A DNA stretch of 64,000 nt from Phyllobacterium sp. 21LDTY02-6 (GTDB taxonomy: Bacteria; Pseudomonadota; Alphaproteobacteria; Rhizobiales; Rhizobiaceae), in assembly GCF_023554255.2 (NCBI RefSeq), contig NZ_JAMJWD020000001.1, positions 434,001 to 498,000 on the forward strand. Direction: 5' to 3'. Both the position numbers and the translations under genes were made by a program. The notes beneath the pieces were generated by a model, which had not been told where the DNA came from, ran no database searches, and saw only the letters and a list, made by a program, of their open reading frames with translations. How positions within the stretch are numbered: position 1 is the first letter of the stretch; each line of letters opens with the position of its first letter. Shown here piece after piece: positions 49,910 to 58,381 of this stretch.

Positions 49910-50548
49910 ATGAGCGAAGACGAGGATTTACGCTTTCTGGACGAGCAGCCGCGGATCCATTCGACAGCGCAGCTGAAGGGGGTGAAGCTTGGCAAATATG
50001 CCGAAATCGGCGAGCGCGTCATCCTCCGCGACGTGAAGATCGGCGATTTCTCCTATATCGAGCGTCAGAGCGAGGGCATCTACACGGATATCGGCAAGTT
50101 CTGCTCCATCGCCTCGCAAGTGCGCCTCAATGCCCTCGAACACCCCATGGAGAGGCTGACGACGCACAAGATCAGCTACAGGCCGAATGAATATTTCCGC
50201 TACCAGGGCGTGGACGGCGCCTTTCGCGACATGCGCAGCGGCAAGCGCGTGACCATCGGCCATGATGTGTGGGTGGGCCATGGCGCCGTCGTCATGCCGG
50301 GCGTCGAGATCGGCCATGGCGCTGTGATCGGTGCGAATGCCGTCGTCACCAGGGATGTCGCGGCCTATTCGATCGTCGCCGGCAGCCCGGCGAAGTTCAT
50401 CCGCAACAGGTTTCCGCGGCCGGTGGTAGAACGCCTGTTGCGATTGTGCTGGTGGGACTGGCCGCGCGAGATGATCTTCGATGCGATCGGCGATATGCAA
50501 TCGCTGGAAATAGAGGCGTTTCTCGACAAGTGGGAGCGCACAGGCTGA
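49910..50548 (+). CDS. Hexapeptide-repeat acetyltransferase, phosphonate-associated type
   Basis: 212 residues from ATG 49910, with GGGG six bases upstream; several in-frame ATGs (49877-49907) are alternatives. A left-handed beta helix is built of VKLGKYAEIG, VKIGDFSYIE, VTIGHDVWVGHGAVVMPGVEIGHGAVIGANAVV, and YSIVAGSPAKFIRNRFP; HPMERLTTHKISYRPNEYFRY fits the TIGR03308 group usually encoded in phn (phosphonate) operons. No phn gene is present here. Acceptor unknown. A relative of the CatB-type xenobiotic acetyltransferases is possible. Confidence 0.82.
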   Translation: MSEDEDLRFLDEQPRIHSTAQLKGVKLGKYAEIGERVILRDVKIGDFSYIERQSEGIYTDIGKFCSIASQVRLNALEHPMERLTTHKISYRPNEYFRYQGVDGAFRDMRSGKRVTIGHDVWVGHGAVVMPGVEIGHGAVIGANAVVTRDVAAYSIVAGSPAKFIRNRFPRPVVERLLRLCWWDWPREMIFDAIGDMQSLEIEAFLDKWERTG

Positions 50549-50616
50549 TATTCAGCTTGCAATGCGTGCGCGCAGTATCCACTTGGTTCAAGCATGTCGA
50601 CAATCGGAGGTCACGG

Positions 50617-51102
50617 ATGAAAAACTGTCTTCTTGCCGCAATGGTTCTGCTCGGCGCGGCTTCGCTGCCGGCGCAGGCGGAAGAGGTGGGGAAGGTCGGG
50701 GTCGATTGGCTCGGCAATGATATCGTCATCGATGCGGTCAGCGATCCCAAGGTTCAGGGCGTGACCTGCCATCTGGCGTCCTTCTCGCGCGGCGTCATCG
50801 ACCGGCTGCAGAAGGGCAATTGGTTCGAGGACCCCTCCAACGCATCCATCGCCTGCCAGCAGACGGGGCCAATCACGGTCGGCGACATCGATCTCGACGA
50901 GAATGGCGAACGGGTGTTCTCGGAGCGCACCAGCCTGATCTGGAAGAAGCTCATCATCACCCGCATCTACGACAAGGCCAATGACACGCTGATCTACCTC
51001 GCCCATGCCAGCCAGATTCAGGACGGTTCGGCCAAGACGTCCATCTCGACGATTCCGCTTTTCTCCGGCAACGTCACATGGTCCAAGGGCAAGCCCCAAT
51101 AG
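50617..51102 (+). CDS. creA: CreA-family periplasmic protein
   Basis: 161 residues. A signal peptide of about 20 residues ends PAQAEE. VGVDWLGNDIVIDAVSDPKVQGVTCHLA and SIACQQTGPI match the CreA family (PF05981), including two conserved cysteines that may form a disulfide. A perfect GGAGG lies six bases before the ATG. The role of CreA is not known in any organism. A terminator follows. Confidence 0.9.
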   Translation: MKNCLLAAMVLLGAASLPAQAEEVGKVGVDWLGNDIVIDAVSDPKVQGVTCHLASFSRGVIDRLQKGNWFEDPSNASIACQQTGPITVGDIDLDENGERVFSERTSLIWKKLIITRIYDKANDTLIYLAHASQIQDGSAKTSISTIPLFSGNVTWSKGKPQ

Positions 51103-51113
51103 GCAATTAACGG

Positions 51114-51137
51114 TGCCGCTCCCGAAGCGGCATTTTT
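51114..51137 (+). terminator. Rho-independent terminator after creA
   Basis: TGCCGCT (51114-51120), loop CCCGA, AGCGGCA (51126-51132), then five T. Confidence 0.8.
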
Positions 51138-51202
51138 GCTATTGCCTTATAGGATTATTTTCTTATTATGCGCATGAGTTTTGAGATAAGAGGATTTTAA
51201 TC

Positions 51203-51838
51203 ATGGCATATTCCATTTCCGATCATTGCCTCATTTCCAGGTCCAAACCCGTCCCTTTCATGCCTTCGCCGAATTCCGGCGGGCGGCTTCGGCCCCGGTT
51301 TCTCGTTATCCACTATACCGCGAGCGGTCCGAGGAGCGACGTGGCGTCATATTTCAGGCAGGAGGCGGCGAAGGTGTCGGCACATCTGGTCATCCGCCGC
51401 GACGGCACGGTGACGCAATGCGTGCCCTTCGACAAGATCGCCTGGCATGCGGGCCGGAGCCAGTGGCGCGGCAAGAACGGCAGGCGGTATGACGGATTGA
51501 ATCAGTTTTCTATCGGCCTGGAACTGGAAAACTGGGGAGCGCTGACGCGAACCCGACAGGGATGGACATCATGGTCCGGGGCGGCGGTCGACAGTGGATC
51601 GGTGATCGAGGCACGCCATAAATTCGGAGCACAGGATTGCGGATGGGAAACATTCCCGTCGCCGCAGATGGACACCGCCATTGCCGCGGCAAAGGCGATC
51701 TGCCTCGCCTATGGCATCGAAGAGATCGTCGGCCATGACGATATTGCGCCCGACCGGAAAATCGATCCCGGTCCGGCCTGGGATATGGAACTGTTCAAGG
51801 CAGGCGTGGGGATGGGGACTGAACTCAGACTGGCTTGA
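51203..51838 (+). CDS. N-acetylmuramoyl-L-alanine amidase (Amidase_2)
   Basis: 211 residues, a single Amidase_2 domain: zinc His in FLVIHYTASG, SAHLVIRRDGTVTQCVPF, IAWHAGRSQW, and VGHDDIAPDRKIDPGPAW with the second zinc ligand and catalytic Lys. No signal peptide and no wall-binding domain, unlike the other amidase in the window (12690-13454). This is the arrangement of AmpD-like recycling enzymes. Its last 14 bases overlap the end of uvrD on the opposite strand. Confidence 0.9.
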   Translation: MAYSISDHCLISRSKPVPFMPSPNSGGRLRPRFLVIHYTASGPRSDVASYFRQEAAKVSAHLVIRRDGTVTQCVPFDKIAWHAGRSQWRGKNGRRYDGLNQFSIGLELENWGALTRTRQGWTSWSGAAVDSGSVIEARHKFGAQDCGWETFPSPQMDTAIAAAKAICLAYGIEEIVGHDDIAPDRKIDPGPAWDMELFKAGVGMGTELRLA

Positions 51839-54266
51839 CGAAGCTGTCCAGCACGCGCTTCTGCCCGGCCTTGTCGAAATCGATCGTCAGCTTGTTGCCT
51901 TCGATCGCGGAGACATTGCCATTGCCGAACTTGATGTGGAACACGCGGTCGCCGACATCGAAGGGGGAGGGCGCATCGCTTACCGATTTGGCAACGAGCT
52001 CTCCATCGATGGTCTTGGCCTTTACCGAGCCGCGGCCGGCGCCGTGGCCGGAATCGGTTTCGCCATAGCCGATGCGTTCGACGCGGGCACCGGAGCGCGA
52101 GCCCCAATTGTTGCGGGTTGCATCGGAGCGATTCTGCTGCGCCCTCTGCCAGCCGGGCGTGGAATAGGTGTTTTCGAACGGGTCCGCCCGGTCGAAGCGG
52201 GATTGCCCGTAGCTGCCTCGTCCGCCATAGCCGCCATAGGTATCGCCGCTGGCAACCACTTCCACATGCGCTTCCGGCAATTCCTCAAGGAAGCGGGAAG
52301 GTATGGTCGATTGCCACAATCCATGAATGCGGCGGTTGGAGACAAACCAGATATGGAGGTTTTTCTTGGCGCGGGTCACGCCGACATAGGCGAGCCGCCG
52401 TTCCTCTTCGAGGCCTGAGCGTCCGCCTTCGTCCAGGGATCGCTGGTGCGGAAACAGGCCCTCTTCCCAGCCAGGGAGGAAGACGGTTTCGAATTCCAGG
52501 CCCTTGGCGGAATGCAGGGTCATGATGTTGACCGCATCGAGGTTCTCGTTCTGCTCGGCATCCATGACCAGCGCCACATGTTCGAGGAACGAGCGCAGCG
52601 ACTCGTATTCTTCCATCGAACGGACGAGTTCCTTCAGGTTCTCGAGCCGCCCCGGCGCTTCCGCCGATCGATCGGCCTGCCACATGGCGGTATAGCCGGA
52701 TTCGTCCAGTATTCTTTCGGCCAGTTCCGTATGCGGCGTCGAATCGATCAGCGATTGCCAGCGGCGGAAATTCTCAACCACTTCGCGCAGCGCCGAGCGT
52801 GGCTTGGGCTTCAGTTCCTCGGTCTGGACAAGATCGGCGGCGGCGTCGAGCATGCTGATGTCGCGCGCGCGGGCATAATCGTGCACCTGCCGGATCGCAG
52901 CCTCGCCAAGCCCGCGCTTCGGCGTGTTGATGATGCGTTCGAGCGCCAGATCGTCCGAGCCCTGGGCAACCACGCGCAGATAGGCGAGGGCGTCCCTTAT
53001 CTCCAGGCGTTCATAGAATCGCGGGCCGCCGACCACGCGGTAATTCAGCCCGAGCGTGACGAACCGATCTTCGAATTCGCGCATCTGGAATGATGCCCGC
53101 ACGAGGATGGCCATGTTGTTGAGCAAATGACCCTTGCGCTGCGCCTGCTCGATCTCCTCGCCGACGGCGCGGGCCTCCTCCTCGGAATCCCAGGCGGCAT
53201 GGACGAACACCTTGGCATCGTCGGGATCCGGCGCATCTGTGAACAGCGTCTTGCCGAGGCGTCCCTCATTATGCGAAATCAGGAAGGACGCCGCGCCGAG
53301 AATATGGGCGGTCGAACGGTAGTTTCGTTCGAGCCTGATGACCACCGCGCCCGGAAAGTCCTTCTCGAACCGCAGGATATTGTCGACCTCGGCGCCGCGC
53401 CAGCCATAGATGGACTGGTCGTCGTCGCCGACGCAGCAGACATTCTTCGATCCCTGCGCAATCAGCCGCAGCCACATATATTGCGCGGTATTGGTGTCCT
53501 GGTACTCATCGACGAGGATGTAGCGGAACTTGTTGTGATATTCCTTGAGGATATCGGGATAGGCACGGAACATGCGGATGGGGTGGCACAGAAGATCGCC
53601 GAAATCGCAGGCATTGAGCGTTTTCAGGCGGTTCTGGTAGGCAGCGTACAATTCGCGGCCCTTGCCGTTGGCGAAGGCGCGTGCATCGCCTTCCGGTATT
53701 TCGGACGGTCCAAGACCCTTGTTCTTCCACCCGTCGATCATCAGGGCGAATTGCTTGGCGGGCCAGCGCTTGTCGTCGAGGCCCTCGGCCTGGATCAGCT
53801 GCTTGATCAGCCGCACGACGTCGTCCGTGTCGAGAATGGTGAAATCGGAGCGCAGGCCGACCAGTTCCGCATGCCGGCGCAGCAGCTTCACGCCGATCGA
53901 GTGAAAGGTGCCGAGCCATGGCATGCCCTCGACTGCGCCGCCGACAAGAACGCCGATGCGCTCCTTCATCTCGCGCGCGGCCTTGTTGGTGAACGTCACC
54001 GCCAGGATCTGGCTTGGCCATGCCTTGCCGAGAGACAGGATATGGGCAATTCGCGACGTCAGCACCCGCGTCTTTCCCGTGCCCGCGCCAGCGAGGACCA
54101 GCACCGGACCTTCGGTTGTTTCGACCGCCAGGCGCTGCTCAGGGTTGAGCCCGTTCAGATAGGGCGGGGCGCCCCGCGCCTGCATTGCACGCGCGGCGAT
54201 GCCCGAAGGCCGGCTGGGCACATCAGGTTCGTCAAAGAACGGCATATCGTCGGCTAATCCGGACAT
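51825..54266 (-). CDS. uvrD: UvrD/PcrA-family DNA helicase II
   Basis: 813 residues. Walker A VLAGAGTGKTRVLTSR near 57-72, VTFTNKAAREMKERI, LVDEYQDTN (Walker B), VGDDDQSIYGWRGAE, RLERNYRST, and VNIMTLHSAKGLEFETVFLPGWEEGLFPH are the SF1A motifs in order. The C-terminus has a Gly-rich linker and a small domain (FDVGDRVFHIKFGNGNVSAIEG) as in PcrA. It unwinds DNA in excision and mismatch repair. A perfect inverted repeat covers the ribosome site. Overlaps the amidase 3' end by 14 bases. Confidence 0.96.
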   Translation of the reverse strand: MSGLADDMPFFDEPDVPSRPSGIAARAMQARGAPPYLNGLNPEQRLAVETTEGPVLVLAGAGTGKTRVLTSRIAHILSLGKAWPSQILAVTFTNKAAREMKERIGVLVGGAVEGMPWLGTFHSIGVKLLRRHAELVGLRSDFTILDTDDVVRLIKQLIQAEGLDDKRWPAKQFALMIDGWKNKGLGPSEIPEGDARAFANGKGRELYAAYQNRLKTLNACDFGDLLCHPIRMFRAYPDILKEYHNKFRYILVDEYQDTNTAQYMWLRLIAQGSKNVCCVGDDDQSIYGWRGAEVDNILRFEKDFPGAVVIRLERNYRSTAHILGAASFLISHNEGRLGKTLFTDAPDPDDAKVFVHAAWDSEEEARAVGEEIEQAQRKGHLLNNMAILVRASFQMREFEDRFVTLGLNYRVVGGPRFYERLEIRDALAYLRVVAQGSDDLALERIINTPKRGLGEAAIRQVHDYARARDISMLDAAADLVQTEELKPKPRSALREVVENFRRWQSLIDSTPHTELAERILDESGYTAMWQADRSAEAPGRLENLKELVRSMEEYESLRSFLEHVALVMDAEQNENLDAVNIMTLHSAKGLEFETVFLPGWEEGLFPHQRSLDEGGRSGLEEERRLAYVGVTRAKKNLHIWFVSNRRIHGLWQSTIPSRFLEELPEAHVEVVASGDTYGGYGGRGSYGQSRFDRADPFENTYSTPGWQRAQQNRSDATRNNWGSRSGARVERIGYGETDSGHGAGRGSVKAKTIDGELVAKSVSDAPSPFDVGDRVFHIKFGNGNVSAIEGNKLTIDFDKAGQKRVLDSFVKPV

Positions 54267-54268
54267 TT

Positions 54269-54293
54269 GGTCCCAATGTAGTGATTCGGGACC
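54269..54293 (-). promoter_or_regulatory. Inverted repeat directly before the uvrD start codon
   Basis: On the minus strand GGTCCC, 13 bases, then GGGACC, ending two bases before the ATG. The 3' arm contains GGGA, the only ribosome-site-like bases, so folding would hide it. It could be a translational switch or a repressor site. Elsewhere in the 54267-54502 gap, CCGTG-TTGCGT-CACGG at 54381-54396 is another short dyad. Confidence 0.45.
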
Positions 54294-54502
54294 GAAAAAC
54301 CAGATAAAAACGGATACAAAAAGAGAACGCGGCAGATTGAAGCTATAGGGTGTGCAAAACCCCCAGTTGAATCAAGGGAACCGTGTTGCGTCACGGCGAT
54401 TATGGGCCTACTCCTTTCGATTAATGGGATATTCGTCCGGCAATTCAGCTGGATACTTCGCTGCCGTCGACCTTGGTTGAGCTTGAAAAAGGACTCTACT
54501 CC

Positions 54503-56839
54503 ATGGCTGTAAATCTCACCGCTCTCCTGCTCCTCGTCATTGCTGCGGCCCTCGGCGCCGGCGGTGTCTGGCTCGCCGTCCTCGGCGGCAGCTGGTATTA
54601 CATCATTGCCGCGATCGCCTTTCTATTGACGGCCATACTGCTTTTCCGCAGGCGCTCGTCGGCGCTGCTGGTCTACGCCCTGCTGGTGATAGGAACGCTG
54701 GCCTGGGCGATATGGGAAATCGGGCTCGACTGGTGGCAACTGGCGCCGAGAGGCGGGGTCATCATGCTCATCGGCCTCTGGCTGCTGACGCCGTGGGTGA
54801 GGCGCGGGCTGGTGTCCACGGACGGAAGCGTCCGCTCGTCATGGGGCGGCGCGGTGCCGCTCCTGCTCAGCGTCGTCGCGGCGCTCGCCATCGCCGGCTA
54901 TTCGATGACGCGGGACCCGCTTGCCATCGCCGGGAAGCTGAGCGAAGAAGTGGTGTCCGATTCTGCCGATCTCGGTGGAAATGTTCCGCCCGAGGACTGG
55001 CACCAATATGGCCGAACCCCCTATGGCCAGCGCTACTCGCCGCTCAACCAGATCACGGCCGAGAATGTCGGCCAGTTGAAGGTTGCCTGGACCTACCAGA
55101 CCGGGGACGTGAAGCTGCCGGAGGATGTGGGCGAAACCACCTACCAGGTGACGCCGCTCAAGATTCGCGACACGCTTTTCATCTGCACGCCGCACAATTG
55201 GGCGATCGCGCTGGATGCGAAAACGGGCAAGCAGAAGTGGAAATTCGATCCCAATGCCGGGCTCAATCCCGACCGCCAGCATCAGACCTGCCGTGGCGTT
55301 TCCTATTATGCGGATCCGGCGATCCAGCCGGGACAACCCTGCGCGGAGCGGGTCTACCTGCCGACATCCGATGCGCGCCTGATCGCGCTGGACGCAGCCA
55401 ATGGCCAGATCTGCACCAGCTTCGCCGATGGCGGCACCCTGCATCTGGAACAGGGCATGCCCTACAATCCGGCCGGCTACTATTATTCGACATCGCCGCC
55501 AGTGGTCGCGGCCGGGAAGATCATCGTCGGCGGCGCGGTCAACGACAATTATTCGACGCAGGAGCAGTCCGGCGTCATCCGCGCTTTCGACATCAATACG
55601 GGCGCCCTCGTCTGGAACTGGGACTCGGGCAATCCGGATGTGACGACGCCATTGCCGGAGGGGCAGAAATACACGCATAATTCGCCGAACAGCTGGTCCG
55701 TCTCCAGCGCCGACGAGAAGCTCGGCCTGCTCTATGTGCCGCTCGGCAACCAGACTCCGGACCAGCTGGGCGCCGGGCGCACCGAGCATGTGGAGAAATA
55801 TTCGTCGTCCATCGTCGCCCTCGATCTCAATACGGGACAGGTCCGCTGGGTACGCCAGACGGTCCACCACGACCTCTGGGACATGGACGTTCCCTCGCAG
55901 CCGACGCTGGTCGACATCAACACGGCGAGCGGCACCGTGCCGGGGCTGGTCGGGCCCACCAAGCAGGGCGACATCTATGTGCTCGACCGGCGGACGGGCG
56001 AGCCGATCCTGCCCGTCAAGGAAGTGCCTGCGCCCACCGGCGCCATCGAGGGCGATTTCACCGCTCCGACACAGCCGGTATCGGACCTAACTTTCATGCC
56101 GCCGCCGCTGACCGGCAAGGACATGTGGGGCGTCTCCATGTTCGACCAGATGGTCTGCCGCATCCAGTTCCTGCAACTGCGCTATGAGGGCCGGTACACG
56201 CCGCCATCGCTGCAGGGCACGCTGGTCTATCCGGGCAATTTCGGCGTCTTCAACTGGGGCGGCGTCGCGGTCGATCCAGTGCGCCAGGTCATGTTCGGCA
56301 TGCCGACCTATCTGGCATTCACGTCGAAGCTCGTTCCCCGTGCCGACGTTCCGCCGCCGGGCCAGGGCACCAAGGGCAGCGAGCAGGGCCTGAACCGCAA
56401 CGAGGGCGCTCCCTACGCAGTCATCATGGGGCCGTTCGTCTCGCCGCTCGGCCTGCCGTGCCAGGCGCCGCCATGGGGCTATGTTGCGGGCGCCGACCTC
56501 AGGACAGGCAAGATCGCCTGGAAACACCGCAATGGCACGGTGCGCGATTCCTCGCCTCTGCCCCTGCCGTTCAAGGTGGGCGTGCCCGGCATCGGCGGAC
56601 CCATCGTCACGGCGGGCGGCGTCGCGTTCCTCGGGGCGGCCGTGGATAATTTCTTCCGCGCCTATGATGTGACCGACGGACGCCAGCTGTGGGAAGCACG
56701 CCTGCCGGCGGGCGGGCAATCCACGCCGATGACCTATTCGCTCGACGACAAGCAATATGTGGTCATCGTGGCGGGCGGCCATGGATCGGTGGGCACCAAG
56801 CCGGGCGATTACGTCATCGCCTATACCTTGCCGGACTGA
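54503..56839 (+). CDS. gcd: Membrane-bound PQQ-dependent glucose dehydrogenase
   Basis: 778 residues from ATG 54503 (AAGGA upstream); a start ten codons earlier has no support. Five membrane helices (about 1-145), then an eight-bladed PQQ propeller starting DWHQYGRTPYGQRYSPLNQITAENV. Motifs include PHNWAIALDAKTGKQKW, HNSPNSWSVSSADEKLGLLYVPLGN, and HHDLWDMDVPSQPTL with catalytic acidic residues. It oxidises glucose to gluconolactone in the periplasm and passes electrons to ubiquinone. No pqq genes are here, so the cofactor is made elsewhere or taken up. Confidence 0.94.
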   Translation: MAVNLTALLLLVIAAALGAGGVWLAVLGGSWYYIIAAIAFLLTAILLFRRRSSALLVYALLVIGTLAWAIWEIGLDWWQLAPRGGVIMLIGLWLLTPWVRRGLVSTDGSVRSSWGGAVPLLLSVVAALAIAGYSMTRDPLAIAGKLSEEVVSDSADLGGNVPPEDWHQYGRTPYGQRYSPLNQITAENVGQLKVAWTYQTGDVKLPEDVGETTYQVTPLKIRDTLFICTPHNWAIALDAKTGKQKWKFDPNAGLNPDRQHQTCRGVSYYADPAIQPGQPCAERVYLPTSDARLIALDAANGQICTSFADGGTLHLEQGMPYNPAGYYYSTSPPVVAAGKIIVGGAVNDNYSTQEQSGVIRAFDINTGALVWNWDSGNPDVTTPLPEGQKYTHNSPNSWSVSSADEKLGLLYVPLGNQTPDQLGAGRTEHVEKYSSSIVALDLNTGQVRWVRQTVHHDLWDMDVPSQPTLVDINTASGTVPGLVGPTKQGDIYVLDRRTGEPILPVKEVPAPTGAIEGDFTAPTQPVSDLTFMPPPLTGKDMWGVSMFDQMVCRIQFLQLRYEGRYTPPSLQGTLVYPGNFGVFNWGGVAVDPVRQVMFGMPTYLAFTSKLVPRADVPPPGQGTKGSEQGLNRNEGAPYAVIMGPFVSPLGLPCQAPPWGYVAGADLRTGKIAWKHRNGTVRDSSPLPLPFKVGVPGIGGPIVTAGGVAFLGAAVDNFFRAYDVTDGRQLWEARLPAGGQSTPMTYSLDDKQYVVIVAGGHGSVGTKPGDYVIAYTLPD

Positions 56840-56867
56840 TCCACGACGCCAACGGTTCCTCGGCCTT

Positions 56868-56896
56868 GCGGGCGGCTGCAACAGCCAGCCGTCCGC
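56868..56896 (+). terminator. Stem-loop after gcd
   Basis: GCGGGCGGCTG (56868-56878) pairs with CAGCCGTCCGC (56886-56896), one G-T pair, seven-base loop, 29 bases after the stop. No T run, so a terminator role is only likely. Confidence 0.4.
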
Positions 56897-56967
56897 GCCG
56901 CAACCAATCGCTTGCCGGATCGTTTTCGGGACACTACTTGTGGGCTGAAACACAGGATTTATCCCGA

Positions 56968-57912
56968 ATGCGAATTTTGTTCCTGGCCTTTTTCCTGCTG
57001 GTGGCCGCAGTCAATCCTCTCATTGCCCAGGAAGCGCGCTTTCCCGAAGGAGCCAGCGTCGGCCTGGTGCCGCCGGCGGGGCTGGTCCCTTCGGCTCGGT
57101 TCAGCGGTTTCGAGGATGCGGCAAAGGGCACCTCGGTCGTCGTCACCGAACTGCCGGTCGAGGCCTATGCGAGCATTGCGGCCAAGTTCAACAAGGAAGG
57201 GCTTGAGGCTACCGGCATCGCGATCACCAGCGGGCCGGAGGACTGGCCGGTAGAGGGGGCTGTCGTTTCCAAGATCGTTCGCGGCAGCCAGGTCGCAGCC
57301 GGAGTCCGCTACAGGAAATGGGTCGTGCTCATCGGAGCGGAGAAGCTGACCGCGATGGTGACCGTCCAGATACCGGAAGGCGTGCAGGGCGGACTGTCCG
57401 ACGAGGATGTCGACAAGACGTTGCGCAGCATCCGATTGCGCGCGCCGGTCACCCTGAACGATCAGATCGCGACGCTGCCCTTCAAGGTCGCCGACCAGGC
57501 GGGTTTCCGTCCTGTCCGCGTCATTGCGGGAGCGACGCTGCTTCTCACCGAAGGTCCGAACGATGTCGCGGCCAATTCGCTGCAGCCGGTGATCATCATC
57601 GCGTCCAGTCTCAGCAGCGCACCTGCCGCCGCGACCCGAATGGAATTTGCGAAACAGGCTTTCCTTTCGCTCACCGGCATAAAGGACGTGCAATCCGACA
57701 ATGAAACGAGTTCCCAGGCTGGCGAGGCCGAGTGGATCGAGATCGATGGCAAGGCGACCGATTCGGTGAGCGGCGACGCTCTCTACGTCGCGCAGGTCGC
57801 TCGTTTCGAAGCTGAACGCTATGTGCGGGCGATCCTGATCGTGAGGGAAAGCGAGAAGGACAAATATGCCTCCCGTTTCCGGACGCTAGCCAAGTCCATG
57901 ACGATCAACTAA
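56968..57912 (+). CDS. Exported protein of unknown function
   Basis: 314 residues from ATG 56968, which begins a clear signal peptide (MRILFLAFFLLVAAVNPLIAQ, cleavage near residue 21); the frame further upstream crosses gcd and is rejected. The mature part appears to consist of two related halves, each ending in a line such as VDKTLRSIRL or RFRTLAKSMTI, the pattern of a repeated alpha/beta fold. ASVGLVPPAGLVPSARFSGFED opens the first half. I do not recognise the family. A DUF2185 gene begins eight bases downstream, suggesting a common transcript. Confidence 0.75.
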   Translation: MRILFLAFFLLVAAVNPLIAQEARFPEGASVGLVPPAGLVPSARFSGFEDAAKGTSVVVTELPVEAYASIAAKFNKEGLEATGIAITSGPEDWPVEGAVVSKIVRGSQVAAGVRYRKWVVLIGAEKLTAMVTVQIPEGVQGGLSDEDVDKTLRSIRLRAPVTLNDQIATLPFKVADQAGFRPVRVIAGATLLLTEGPNDVAANSLQPVIIIASSLSSAPAAATRMEFAKQAFLSLTGIKDVQSDNETSSQAGEAEWIEIDGKATDSVSGDALYVAQVARFEAERYVRAILIVRESEKDKYASRFRTLAKSMTIN

Positions 57913-57920
57913 AATTGGCC

Positions 57921-58286
57921 ATGGAGAAAAGTTACCGACTCACCAAGTCCGAAATTCGGCCATTGATCCGGAACTATGGCGGCTGCATCGCCACCGACAC
58001 GATCACGATCGACGGCTACCCGGTACGGTTCATGTACCGCGAATATCCGGACAATGAGCAGGATAGCGGCTGGCGCTTTCTTTCCGGATTCGAGAGCGAC
58101 GACTACATGGAAGACCCTGCCAATAGCGGGATATTCGACGTCAATACCATCGCCAACTACGATCCCAGCATCATACCCCTGCTGGATTCGCCCTTCGGCA
58201 GCGTCTTCGAGAAGACGGGCGAACAGGAGCGCTTCGTCGCGGTCACGGACTGGCATCCGGACGAAGATGAGGATGACGACGCCTGA
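57921..58286 (+). CDS. DUF2185 (Imm33-type) protein
   Basis: 121 residues from ATG 57921; a TTG six bases earlier is possible. YGGCIATDTITIDGYPVRFMYREYPDNEQDSGWRFLSGFESDDYMEDPAN and TIANYDPSIIPLLDSPFGSVFEK match DUF2185, annotated in databases as the Imm33 immunity-type domain. The C-terminus is very acidic (DEDEDDD). No signal peptide. Immunity proteins of this type are found beside polymorphic toxins, but stand-alone copies with unknown roles are common. The only candidate partner is the exported protein upstream. Confidence 0.85.
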   Translation: MEKSYRLTKSEIRPLIRNYGGCIATDTITIDGYPVRFMYREYPDNEQDSGWRFLSGFESDDYMEDPANSGIFDVNTIANYDPSIIPLLDSPFGSVFEKTGEQERFVAVTDWHPDEDEDDDA

Positions 58287-58305
58287 GGCCGGCTCACACT
58301 GAGTT

Positions 58306-58322
58306 ACAACTGGACAAGTTGT
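58306..58322. promoter_or_regulatory. 17-bp palindrome upstream of the FAD oxidase gene
   Basis: ACAACT-GGACA-AGTTGT, perfect 6-base arms, 60 bases before the oxidase start and 20 after the DUF2185 stop. Its size and position fit an operator for a GntR-like regulator, which often control lactate or glycolate oxidases; no such regulator is adjacent. Confidence 0.4.
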
Positions 58323-58381
58323 GTGCATTCCTCGAAAATGCGCCCCTGTAAAAACATATCTCGTTGAATTCGGAGACCGGA

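Noticed and set aside
54294-54502. SOS box for uvrD
   Set aside because: Several GAAC words occur but none are paired at the required spacing.
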